A DNA stretch of 11,344 bases from Streptomyces sp. WM4235 (lineage in GTDB: Bacteria > Actinomycetota > Actinomycetes > Streptomycetales > Streptomycetaceae): NCBI RefSeq assembly GCF_001279725.1, contig NZ_LGDE01000031.1, positions 1 through 11,344 of the forward strand, written 5' to 3'. Position numbers and translations under genes: made by a program. A model generated the notes under the pieces. That model was not told the origin of the DNA and searched no databases. It saw only the letters and a program-made list of their open reading frames with translations. Within the stretch, counting starts at the first letter, position 1. The number at the start of each line of letters is the position of its first letter. Shown one piece after another: positions 5,826 to 11,344 of the stretch.

Positions 5826-6101
5826 TGAGCCCCATCGCGGGCCCGGGGGGCCTCTGGGTGCAACCTCCGCGCTGAACGCAAGCTCACGGTGAGGCGCTGC
5901 TGCTGGGCCACACCGGCCGAGTCATCCCCCGCATGGGCCCCGAGCCCACCGGGCTGTGGCCGACCCGCGGCAGCGCCTCGCCCATGGCAGTGCATAGCAG
6001 ATCCCCGGCTTCGGGCATACCCGCAGCGGTGTCGGAAAGGTGCGTGGAGCACAGAAGTGCACTGAGCGGCCCGGGCGGCCGTACCTGGAGGGAGCGGATT
6101 C
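5826..6101. other. Intergenic stretch with no recognised gene
   Basis: Short open frames occur, but none has family motifs or a start with a binding site. The end of the stretch holds GGAGGGAG at 6087-6094, the ribosome binding site of the chagasin fragment. No clear terminator stem follows the methyltransferase. Confidence 0.4.
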
Positions 6102-6104
6102 GTG

Positions 6105-6275
6105 ATGAGTGACAAGCCCTCGACGAAGACCATCAACGGGCAGCGCGGCGGCCAAAGCGACGTGGAGCTTCCCCAGGGCGCCACACTGGTCATCCAGTTG
6201 GAGGGGAACCCCGCTGCCGGCTTCGCGTGGACCGCAGGCAAGGTCGACCCGGCATTGCTCGATCTGGTCGGCAGT
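6105..6275 (+). pseudogene. Chagasin-type (I42) protease inhibitor, N-terminal fragment
   Basis: The start is ATG at 6105 or GTG at 6102, both well placed after GGAGGGAG at 6087-6094. The frame reads MSDKPSTKTINGQRGGQSDV, then ELPQGATLVIQLEGNPAAGF and AWTAGKVDPALLDLVGS. This is the chagasin opening: a beta strand, V..G..L.I.L..NP.TG..W, with the NP.AG.AW loop normally inserted into the active site of cysteine peptidases. Similarity stops abruptly at ~6275, about half way through the usual ~110-residue domain. The later loops are replaced by out-of-frame DUF6879 sequence, although the frame itself stays open to 6653. The expression signal is intact, so a nonsense-tailed product could be made, but it would lack most of the fold. 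Confidence 0.65.
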
Positions 6276-6792
6276 CGAGGACATCGCCCACCTGTTCGCC
6301 GAGTTCCAGCACACCGCGTTCCGGCTGGAGACCCGCCGCGGGTACGCCACCGACCGGGCCGGCGCGCGTTTTCAGGCGTTCATGCGCGGTGTCGACCCGG
6401 CGCCGGAACCGGACAACGCGTGGCACGTCAACGTCCGCGAGAGGACCGTGCAGGGCGGCCGGTTCTCCCGCGTGCGGATCATCGACGAGCCGCCGACCGA
6501 CGGCCAGCGGTTCCTGATGGCCTCCGCCGCGGCGAACGCATCGATGGGGGAGGACATCCGCGTACTCGCCCGCGCGCAAGCCGTGCACCTGGAACTGCCC
6601 GACTACGACTTCTGGTTGTTCGACTCCCGAGTATTGGTTCGCTTCCACATTGACGAGCAGGACGTCACGACCGGCGTCGGGGTCGTCGACGACCCCGCCG
6701 ACGTCCTCGCTGCCTGCCGGGCCCGTGACCGCGCCTGGCCCCTCGCGTCCCCTCCAACCGAGGTGTGGACGCAGGTACGTTCATCCGTGTGA
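6271..6792 (+). pseudogene. DUF6879 family protein lacking its start codon
   Basis: From ~6271 the frame reads AVEDIAHLFAEFQHTAFRLE, with RFQAFMRGVDP, NAWHVNVRERTVQGGRFSRV, RIIDEPPTDGQRFLMASA, LPDYDFWLFDSRVLVRFHID and VLAACRARDRAWPL, ending QVRSSV and TGA at 6790-6792. This is a complete DUF6879 domain (~170 residues), common in Streptomyces and usually coupled to an XRE-type regulator. No ATG, GTG or TTG lies near residue 1. The nearest in-frame start is GTG at 6109, inside the chagasin fragment in another frame, so the first few codons were lost at the junction. It is otherwise undamaged. The stop overlaps the next start as GTGA, typical of translational coupling. Molecular role of the family is unknown to me. 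Confidence 0.7.
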
Positions 6793-6891
6793 GCACGGAC
6801 TTCCAGAGCGCCAGGATGGCCCTCGGCGCGCGCCTGCGGGAACTGCGCGTCGAGACCGGCGTGAACGGGAAGGGCTTCGCCGCCCGGATCG
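6789..6891 (+). pseudogene. XRE-type helix-turn-helix regulator, N-terminal fragment
   Basis: GTG at 6789 overlaps the DUF6879 stop by four bases (GTGA). It encodes VSTDFQSARMALGARLRELR followed by VETGVNGKGFAARI, the usual N-terminus of Streptomyces XRE regulators (ALGARLRELR...G.TG..LA.RLGW..S.VSKLE). The match stops in the middle of the helix-turn-helix, just before the recognition helix, and runs into transposase sequence in another frame. It cannot bind DNA. The coupled start shows the original DUF6879-XRE operon order. Confidence 0.65.
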
Positions 6892-7290
6892 AAGGACCTG
6901 ACCACCTCGGTGATCGCGCTGTTGGTGTCCGAGGCGTGCAACATCCGCATGACCCCGGTCACCAACCCCGGCCACGACGCTCTCACCCGTACCCGGCTGG
7001 TCCACGTTGACCAGTTCTACCTCCGGGGCGACACCATCGCCGCGGCGAACGCGATGCTGATCGAGGCCCAGTCCCAGGTGCCGGTCGTGCCGTATTGGGG
7101 CGACGGTCTGCTGGCCTCGGTCGACGGACCGCGGTTCGTCGTCCCGGTCCGCACGGTCAGCGCGGCGCCGTCCCCGAAGCACTTCGGGTTCAAGCGCGGC
7201 ATCACCTGGCTCAATGCCGTCAACGACCAGGTCGCCGGGATCGGGCAGATGGTCGTCCCCGGCACCCCGAGCGATTCCCTTGCCGTTTAA
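6892..7290 (+). pseudogene. Tn3-family transposase, internal fragment
   Basis: From 6892 the frame reads KDLTTSVIALLVSEACNIRM, TPVTNPGHDALTRTRLVHVD, QFYLRGDTIAAANAMLIEAQ, GDGLLASVDGPRFVVPVRTV and GFKRGITWLNAVNDQVAGIG, ending near GTPSDSLAV and TAA at 7288-7290. These are diagnostic of the DDE domain of Tn3 transposases (LLA.V.AEACN.GL.P..., GGG..ASVDG.RFVVPV, N...SPKYFG...G.T); the SVDG Asp is a catalytic residue. Only ~130 of the usual ~1000 residues remain. Neither end matches the 38-bp inverted repeats of Tn3 elements, so the piece is internal on both sides. It runs directly out of the broken XRE gene. Confidence 0.85.
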
Positions 7291-7362
7291 CCTCTGCGAG
7301 CAGGGGACTTGCTGGTCTAGGGGTTGTCGGGGCAGTCAGCCGCGGTCCAGGTCGCGATGAGG

Positions 7363-7791
7363 TCATGGCAGACGACGGGTGAGTGAGCTGTTCCAGAACG
7401 CGATCTCGTGACGGCAACCGTTCTGGTGGGGCAGGACCTCGTCGAGGATGACCGTCCCGACGGTCACCCAGTCGGTGTCCTCGATACTTCCGCCATCGAA
7501 GCTGGAGACACCTATGTAGCGGATGACCAGGTCTTCGTCGTGCTTCCAGCAGTTGTGCCGGAACTGGATCTCCATCTGCTGGTCGTCAGCTCCGACGCGG
7601 CGGATGTGCTGGACCGCTAGATCCTTCACGCACCGCTTGCTGTAGAAGTCGTAGTGCTCTGGCGCAGTGGCGAATGCCCGGGCCCCGGCTGGCAGATCGT
7701 CAGCCAGCGACGGCAGACGCTCCAGGTATCGAGCCGGGGATATGACGCCTGACAGGTTGCCGACCTGCGCATCCAGATTGATGTATTCCAT
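7363..7791 (-). CDS. Small acidic protein of unknown function, 142 aa
   Basis: ATG at 7791 (MEYINLDAQVGNLSGVISPA) has GAAGGA close upstream; a longer in-frame GTG at 7869 would add 26 residues but overlaps the transposase remnant and lacks a good binding site. The product is acidic and soluble, with no signal peptide or membrane segment. It has recognisable strand-like segments such as DDQQMEIQFRHNCWKHDEDL and a C-terminal GCRHEIAFWNSSLTRRLP. Codon use is less GC3-biased than its neighbours. I do not recognise the family. Its size and acidity resemble immunity or other small accessory proteins, but nothing proves this. It is convergent with the Tn3 fragment and lies just downstream of a transposase remnant. 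Confidence 0.6.
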   Translation of the reverse strand: MEYINLDAQVGNLSGVISPARYLERLPSLADDLPAGARAFATAPEHYDFYSKRCVKDLAVQHIRRVGADDQQMEIQFRHNCWKHDEDLVIRYIGVSSFDGGSIEDTDWVTVGTVILDEVLPHQNGCRHEIAFWNSSLTRRLP

Positions 7792-7865
7792 CGTCCTTCG
7801 TTCCCGCTCGTGGCCCTGTTGGCCGACGAATGGTCGCACGACTTCCATGCTGTCGGCCGGGAGTT

Positions 7866-8245
7866 TCACGCTGCCGTACTCGGTTCAGAGCTGCGTCTTG
7901 GTTTGGTGCCGACCTTGTAGTGTGCGGGTCGGGTGCAGGACTCGCCGGTGGCGAGGACTCGTCCGACGTCGTAGCGGGCCGCCGGCTCATCGAACCGAGC
8001 GGGCGGCCGGGGCCGGGCCGTGTGGGTTTCGGTGCACCGGCTGGTGTGCCCGTCTTCGCGTGCAGGTTCCTGAACCCCCGCCGGACCCGGGCCGGGGTGA
8101 GCCTGTTCGCTTCCGCGGTCCGCTCCCGTGGCCGACGTGGATCCTGAGCGAGTGGGCGGGCGAGACAGAGCTGAGCGTGTGCGGCCAGGACGAGCCAGGT
8201 CCAGCGGTCTGCCGCCGCCGAGTCCCGCAGTTTCGGCTTGGTCCA
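7866..8245 (-). pseudogene. Transposase C-terminal remnant (actinomycete NF041680-like)
   Basis: From ~8245 the minus strand reads RWTKPKLRDSAAADRWTWLV, AAHAQLCLARPLAQD, RLTPARVRRGFRNLHAKTGT and PKPTRPGPGRPLGSMSRRPA. This strongly resembles the end of a widespread actinomycete transposase group: W.RPKLRDP.AADRWTWL...H.QLRLAR, LTPARVRRGFRN, KP.RPGPGRPPGSKNRRPA.RYDVGK. Near 7990 the frame changes and continues as YDVGRVLATGESCTRPAHYK, then VGTKPRRSSE, to a stop at 7866-7868. A small deletion between RRPA and YDVG explains the shift. The N-terminal and catalytic regions are absent. The group name is from memory; the family resemblance is strong. Confidence 0.65.
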
Positions 8246-8302
8246 GCGTATGTGGACGGCCCCGGCCATGTCTCCCGGCACGGTGACGCGGCGGCTGAAT
8301 CG

Positions 8303-8737
8303 TCAAGCGGAATGGCCGGATCGGGATTCGGGCTTCCGGATGAACGGTGCGCGCAGCAGCCCTGTCATGGCCACGCACATACCGAGAACGCCCACCGCCG
8401 CCAGGAGGGCCGCCGGCGACGGTCGCACCATGAGCCGCAGAGCGAGCGGGCCCATTGCGCCCGCGGATATCATTCCGGTAAGCGCGACTGCCCAACGCAG
8501 GATTCGCGAGATGGTGCCGGTGAACGCGATGAGTCCTCCTGCTACCGCGGTGACCACGATCGCTGTCACCAGCAGCGTTCCCCAGGGCACACCGGGCGTC
8601 TCGGGCCCGAACTCGTCCCGACGTGTCGCGCTGCCGGCGGTCCATACCCACAAGGTGGCGCCCAGGGCCATTTCGCCGCCTGCGCAGTATGCGAGGTAAT
8701 ACCACTTCGTGTGGCGTACTGCGGTGCTTTTCCCCAC
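8303..8737 (-). CDS. Four-helix integral membrane protein of unknown function, 144 aa
   Basis: It starts at GTG 8737; AAGGA six bases upstream on the minus strand is a good ribosome binding site. Four hydrophobic stretches are visible: residues ~13-34 (YYLAYCAGGEMALGATLWVW), ~53-75 (LLVTAIVVTAVAGGLIAFTG), ~80-102 (LRWAVALTGMISAGAMGPLA) and ~108-130 (AALLAAVGVLGMCVAMTGLL). They are joined by short loops, with a ~15-residue polar segment after helix 1 and a charged tail RKPESRSGHSA. No conserved motif identifies a function. Codon use is typical high GC3. It is separated by ~57 bases from the transposase remnant that follows it. Confidence 0.75.
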   Translation of the reverse strand: MGKSTAVRHTKWYYLAYCAGGEMALGATLWVWTAGSATRRDEFGPETPGVPWGTLLVTAIVVTAVAGGLIAFTGTISRILRWAVALTGMISAGAMGPLALRLMVRPSPAALLAAVGVLGMCVAMTGLLRAPFIRKPESRSGHSA

Positions 8738-8850
8738 AATTGATCCTTAGTTCAGGTTCGCGACGAGAGAGCCTACATTCCGGCGAGCATCCAGCGACGG
8801 ACGGCCCCTTTGGTACCCCCGTTCGCCGCTCGTGGGCGCGTCTGCAAAGC

Positions 8851-8864
8851 GGTTCGACCGAACC
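8851..8864. promoter_or_regulatory. Palindrome GGTTCGACCGAACC
   Basis: Six-base arms GGTTCG/CGAACC around a two-base centre. It lies ~115 bases upstream of the membrane-protein start. It could be an operator for an unknown regulator. Confidence 0.35.
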
Positions 8865-8951
8865 ACCTCCATGGGCATCCCTACAGGCGGCCCCGTGCCC
8901 TGCCGAACGTCAAGAAGTCTGGGCAGGAGGGCGCCGGTCGAGCATCGGGCG

Positions 8952-8973
8952 AAATGTTCCGACCAGAACATTT
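8952..8973. promoter_or_regulatory. Perfect AT-rich palindrome AAATGTTC-N6-GAACATTT
   Basis: Eight-base arms match exactly around CGACCA. A perfect 8+8 AT-rich palindrome stands out in high-GC DNA and has the size of a dimeric repressor site. It lies ~215 bases upstream of the membrane-protein start, far for a simple operator. Confidence 0.45.
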
Positions 8974-9159
8974 GTGGCTGGATCCTCGATGGCGGGCCTT
9001 CTGCACATGCTCAACATGCCTGAACAACCCATGGGTATCGATAAGGCACATAGATCTCAGGCCACTTGCCTCGTGTGCCTCACACCTCCATGGCGCCCTA
9101 GACAACCCAGGAACCGGGAGGCGGGACGGTGTGGTGTTCCCGGCGCCGGGCAGTGCCCT

Positions 9160-9999
9160 CTATCGCGATCGGCATGCCGGGATCCCCTCCGTGGCCGCCC
9201 ATGGGGTGCCTGTGGTGGTGGCCTTCAGGATGTCCAGGAGGGCGTCGCGCAGGCCGGGCGTCGTCGCGATGGTGGTGAGCGAGGCGGGGGGGTGCGGGCT
9301 GCCGTCGGTGTCCATGACGATGGCGCCGGCCTCGCGGGGGAGGACGACGCCCGCAGCCATGTCCCAGTCGTGGTTGCCCAGGGTGATGGTGGCGTCGAGG
9401 GTGCCGTCGGCGACGAGGGCCAGATCCACGGCGGCGGACCCGAGCATGCGCACGCGCTGCGCCTGCTCGGCGAGGTACGCGTGGATGGCGAGGGCGACGC
9501 GATTGCGCTCGGGGCCGTCGGGGCCCGTCCCGTAGTCGCCGACGGCGATCATCGCCTCGGGTAGCGTGCTGGTGGCGGCGGCGCTGATGCGCCGGCCGTC
9601 GCGATACGCGCCCATGCCCTGGGCGGCCCAGTAGCGCCGGCCGATCAGGGGCAGGTGGATCACGCCGAGGATGGACACACCGTGGTGGACGAGCGCGAGG
9701 GAGATCCCGCACAGCGGCAGGCCGCGGATGAAGTTGGCGGTGCCGTCGACCGGGTCGATGATCCAGTAGGTGTCGGCGTCGGCGTCTCCGCCCTCTTCTT
9801 CGCCGACGAAGCCGATGCCGGGGGCCGCGTTCAGGAGGGTTGCCCGGGCCTCGCGTTCGATGGCGAGGTCGACGTTGGTGACCATGTCGCGGTCGCCCTT
9901 GGCGGTGATCAGGTCCGGGGTGAGGTCGCGGAGCTGCTGCTCGGCCCGTTCGGTGACCGAGCGGGCGAGGTCGAGCAGCGCCGGGAGTTCGGGGCTCAT
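9160..9999 (-). CDS. Inositol monophosphatase family phosphatase, 279 aa
   Basis: It starts at ATG 9999 with GAAGGGAG about ten bases upstream. The metal-site motifs of the family are complete: DMVTNVDLAIER early, GEEEGG at residues 66-71, WIIDPVDGTANFIRGLP at ~79-95 (the D-P-x-D-G-T metal-binding core), GSAAVDLALVADG at ~188-200 and HDWDMAAGVVLPREAG from ~210, whose WD Asp binds metal. Such enzymes hydrolyse myo-inositol 1-phosphate or related sugar phosphates (some act on histidinol phosphate, fructose 1,6-bisphosphate or PAP) using Mg2+. Length is slightly over the usual ~265. The tail LLDILKATTTGTPWAATEGI PACRSR looks unconserved. The gene stands alone, so the substrate cannot be told from context. 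Family is firm; substrate is not. Confidence 0.9.
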   Translation of the reverse strand: MSPELPALLDLARSVTERAEQQLRDLTPDLITAKGDRDMVTNVDLAIEREARATLLNAAPGIGFVGEEEGGDADADTYWIIDPVDGTANFIRGLPLCGISLALVHHGVSILGVIHLPLIGRRYWAAQGMGAYRDGRRISAAATSTLPEAMIAVGDYGTGPDGPERNRVALAIHAYLAEQAQRVRMLGSAAVDLALVADGTLDATITLGNHDWDMAAGVVLPREAGAIVMDTDGSPHPPASLTTIATTPGLRDALLDILKATTTGTPWAATEGIPACRSR

Positions 10000-10151
10000 G
10001 CGGTGAGGGCTCCCTTCGGAGCAGGTCGGGTAAGGGCGGTCTCGGCCGTCAGGTAGGCCAGAGCTCCTCAGACGGCCGGCCTGGCCCTGTCTCTCATGCA
10101 GTCATCTGACCGGACTGGGGCGACGGCTGGGGGTCCCATGAAGCCGGCTAT

Positions 10152-10259
10152 TCACCGCAGACGGAACCCCGCATCGACTCGATCAGGCTCCCCCGAACAA
10201 CCCGTCATTGCGGACGTCAACGCCAACAGCGCACCAACCAGGCGCAGGCGTCAACGCAT
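10152..10259 (-). pseudogene. Possible lipoprotein signal-peptide remnant
   Basis: From ATG at 10259 the minus frame reads M-R-stop-RLRLVGALLALTSAMTGCSG, then EPDRVDAGFRLR and a stop at 10152-10154. If the TGA at codon 3 is overlooked, it is a plausible lipoprotein leader: basic start, hydrophobic core and a lipobox-like MTGC at the Cys codon 10199-10197. It is only ~35 codons, has a nonsense codon and no ribosome binding site, so it is a fragment at best and may be chance. Confidence 0.25.
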
Positions 10260-10301
10260 CGCTTGGAGCCCGGCCTCATCCCCTCGGAGAATGATCACCC
10301 T

Positions 10302-10324
10302 GGACGTCACCGGACGTCACCGGA
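10302..10324. repeat. 10-bp tandem duplication GGACGTCACC
   Basis: GGACGTCACC occurs at 10302-10311 and 10312-10321, followed by GGA. It contains the palindrome GACGTC. It is likely a small slippage duplication in non-coding DNA. Confidence 0.75.
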
Positions 10325-10428
10325 TCCGCGTGGCCGGCCGGGGCCCTCTCGCGTGGACCGAGCTCCACTACCGCCGCTGTTCTGGCTTGGAAGTCGGCGG
10401 CGATCAACGGGCCAGAGACGAGAGCGCT

Positions 10429-10560
10429 TCAGTTTCCGGCAAGGTGTTTCTCCACCCGCGCGACGAGGTCGGGCAGGTGGAGGGTTCCATCGAGGACGAG
10501 TGGCGCCACGCGGCCGGTTACAAGGCCTGCCTCGTACCAGCGGTGGTGACGGCTGAGCTG
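10429..10560 (-). pseudogene. C-terminal remnant of an unidentified protein
   Basis: Just downstream of the TetR gene the minus frame reads HHRWYEAGLVTGRVAPLVLD, GTLHLPDLVARVEKHLAGN and stops at 10429-10431. The regular hydrophobic pattern and protein-like ending suggest a real C-terminus. It has no start codon of its own and merges upstream into the TetR gene in another frame. Its parent family is not recognised. Confidence 0.35.
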
Positions 10561-10574
10561 TGGAGGGGGCTTCG

Positions 10575-11207
10575 TTACTGGGGGCCGGTTTGGGAGAGTT
10601 GGACGAGGCCGGCGCAGATGAGCCGGATGCTGCGGGTGAATGTGTCGTCCTCGGTGTGGGTGGAGGCGGCCACGGTGAGGGGAAAGCGTGCGGGGAACGT
10701 GGCGGCTTCCCCGGCGCTGATGTCCGCGGTGGGGGGCTGGCTCTGTTCCTGGAGGACGAAGCCGGTGGTGTGGCTGAGGAGGGTGTCGGCTCCGATCGCC
10801 GCGTGCCCGGCGGGGATGCCTGCGGCGTGCAGGGTTTCCAGGAGACGTTCCATCAGGGACAGGGCGCTGGTGCTGAGGAGTTTGGGGCTGTCGGCGAGCA
10901 GGGGCGCGCCGCCGGGGTGGAGGCGGATGCTCTCGCGGAGGGCGGCGAGCTGGGCCTGGACCTTGTCCTGCCAGTCGGCTGCCGGGTCGAGTGCGGACAG
11001 GGCCGCGGTGCCGGCCTCGTAGGCGTGCTGGGCGACGCGGTCGGCCATCAGCTGGATCAGGACGCTCTTGTTCGGCACGTGGTAGTAGAGGCTTCCGGCC
11101 TGCGCGTCGAGGCGCTGGGCGACCTTGCGCATGGACAGACCGTGGTAGCCGGATGCGGCGAACTCGGCCATGCCCGCGTCGATGATCCGCTCTCGAGTCA
11201 GCTTCAT
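10575..11207 (-). CDS. TetR-family transcriptional repressor (TetR_C_1 type), 210 aa
   Basis: It starts at ATG 11207 (MKLTRERIIDAGMAEFAASG). Residues ~5-50 form the TetR DNA-binding domain: ERIIDAGMAEFAASGYHGLS followed by MRKVAQRLDAQAGSLYYHVP NKSVLI, with the recognition helix at about AQAGSLYYHVPNK. The rest (AALRESIRLHPGGAPLLADS, LSHTTGFVLQEQ) matches the C-terminal ligand domain of the tetracycline-repressor subgroup. It should be a dimeric repressor released by a small, probably hydrophobic, ligand. It diverges from the gene beginning at 11314. The palindrome at 11227-11245 is the likely operator and overlaps the other gene's -35 box. TAGAAT (minus strand, 11232-11227) inside that palindrome may be its own -10 box, giving autoregulation. 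Its ribosome binding site is weak. Confidence 0.9.
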   Translation of the reverse strand: MKLTRERIIDAGMAEFAASGYHGLSMRKVAQRLDAQAGSLYYHVPNKSVLIQLMADRVAQHAYEAGTAALSALDPAADWQDKVQAQLAALRESIRLHPGGAPLLADSPKLLSTSALSLMERLLETLHAAGIPAGHAAIGADTLLSHTTGFVLQEQSQPPTADISAGEAATFPARFPLTVAASTHTEDDTFTRSIRLICAGLVQLSQTGPQ

Positions 11208-11226
11208 GGGGGCACCCTACCCGGAG

Positions 11227-11245
11227 ATTCTAACACTGTTTGAAT
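11227..11245. promoter_or_regulatory. TetR operator candidate, 19-bp palindrome
   Basis: ATTCTAACACTGTTTGAAT: eight of nine base pairs around the central base are symmetric; only positions 5 and 15 do not pair. It is AT-rich and lies 19 bases upstream of the TetR start, in the divergent region. Placement and size are classic for a TetR-family site. Confidence 0.7.
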
Positions 11246-11268
11246 TGTGGGGTGGGCGGGGCTACTGT
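11240..11268 (+). promoter_or_regulatory. Promoter of the divergent gene
   Basis: TTGAAT at 11240-11245 and TACTGT at 11263-11268 are separated by 17 bases, matching a housekeeping sigma-70-type promoter. The -35 box is the right end of the palindrome at 11227-11245, so repressor binding would block polymerase. A start of transcription near 11275 would leave a ~40-base leader. Confidence 0.6.
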
Positions 11269-11313
11269 CATCTCGGAAGGACGCGAGCGGCGGACCGAAG
11301 GGGGGTGGTGGCG

Positions 11314-11344
11314 ATGGACGCGCTGGGGTTCAACGTGACCACGG
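11314..11344 (+). CDS. 5' end of the TetR-divergent target gene (cut by window)
   Basis: ATG at 11314 follows AAGGGGGG at 11298-11305, eight bases away. Only ten residues are visible (MDALGFNVTT), too few to identify a family. Position behind the operator-overlapped promoter suggests it is the main TetR target, often an efflux pump or a detoxifying enzyme in such pairs. Confidence 0.55.
   Translation, partial: MDALGFNVTT

Larger units (their letters stand above)
8738..9159. other. Gene-free stretch with two palindromes
   Basis: This lies between the membrane protein start and the stop of the phosphatase, both on the minus strand. Frames on either strand are open but show no motifs. It is less GC-rich than its surroundings and contains the palindromes at 8851-8864 and 8952-8973. 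It probably carries the membrane-protein promoter. Confidence 0.45.
10000..10574. other. Long stretch without an intact gene
   Basis: This separates the phosphatase start from the TetR stop. Plus-strand frames are open but are shadows. Two short minus-strand pieces look like remnants (10152-10259 and 10429-10560), and a tandem repeat lies at 10302-10324. The first ~70 bases hold the phosphatase ribosome binding site and probably its promoter. Confidence 0.5.

Noticed and set aside
7866..8705. Reading the whole 279-codon minus frame as one gene
   Set aside because: Its first half is a shadow of the membrane-protein gene; only the last part matches transposase sequence after a frameshift.
9098..9712. 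204-codon minus-strand frame rich in Arg and His
   Set aside because: It is a frame shadow of the inositol-monophosphatase gene on the same strand.
10096..11022. 308-codon plus-strand open frame
   Set aside because: It runs antisense to the TetR gene, which has clear family motifs, and has low-complexity Arg/Ser/Ala composition typical of high-GC shadows.
1..11344. tRNA, rRNA, CRISPR array or prophage module
   Set aside because: No cloverleaf with CCA-type ends, rRNA motifs, regularly spaced repeats or phage structural genes were recognised by eye.

Overview
The DNA looks like a high-GC actinomycete, most probably Streptomyces. Intact genes have G/C-rich third codon positions and GTG or ATG starts with GGAG-type ribosome binding sites. 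Several families typical of Streptomyces are present: DUF6879, an XRE regulator start, an HxlR regulator with a C-terminal Cys cluster, and a SUKH protein. The window reads as an accessory region, perhaps a chromosome arm or plasmid. Short internal pieces of mobile elements and host genes lie end to end between a few intact genes.

Layout. 1-745: decayed HNH (DUF1524) endonuclease tail on the minus strand, then unassigned DNA. 745-1233: intact orphan gene of unknown function with unusually AT-rich codons. 1621-2616: first ~30 codons of an IS110-type transposase, then an IS5-type (DDE_Tnp_4) transposase with two frameshifts. 2690-3835 (minus): intact SUKH (SMI1/KNR4) protein. The IS5 remnant and the SUKH gene lie between two perfect 34-bp inverted copies (1753-1786 and 4006-4039). 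4061-4450: frameshifted Mop/TOBE molybdate-binding remnant and an unidentified minus-strand remnant. 4459-5825: divergent pair of an HxlR regulator and a UbiG-like methyltransferase, with two similar imperfect palindromes between them. 6105-7290: chagasin, DUF6879, XRE and Tn3-transposase fragments fused in series. 7363-8737 (minus): unknown small acidic protein, 3' part of a transposase, and a four-helix membrane protein. 9160-9999 (minus): inositol-monophosphatase-family enzyme. 10000-10574: two short possible remnants. 10575-11344: TetR regulator diverging from a gene cut by the window end, with a 19-bp palindrome overlapping the -35 box of the divergent promoter.

Intact functions are therefore two local regulator-target modules (HxlR/methyltransferase and TetR/unknown), a probable immunity protein, a phosphatase, a membrane protein and two unknowns. 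I see no convincing complete new multigene system. The best candidates for a second look are the inverted-repeat-bounded IS5 remnant plus SUKH unit, and the two divergent operator regions. All family calls come from recognising motifs by eye; no database search was run.
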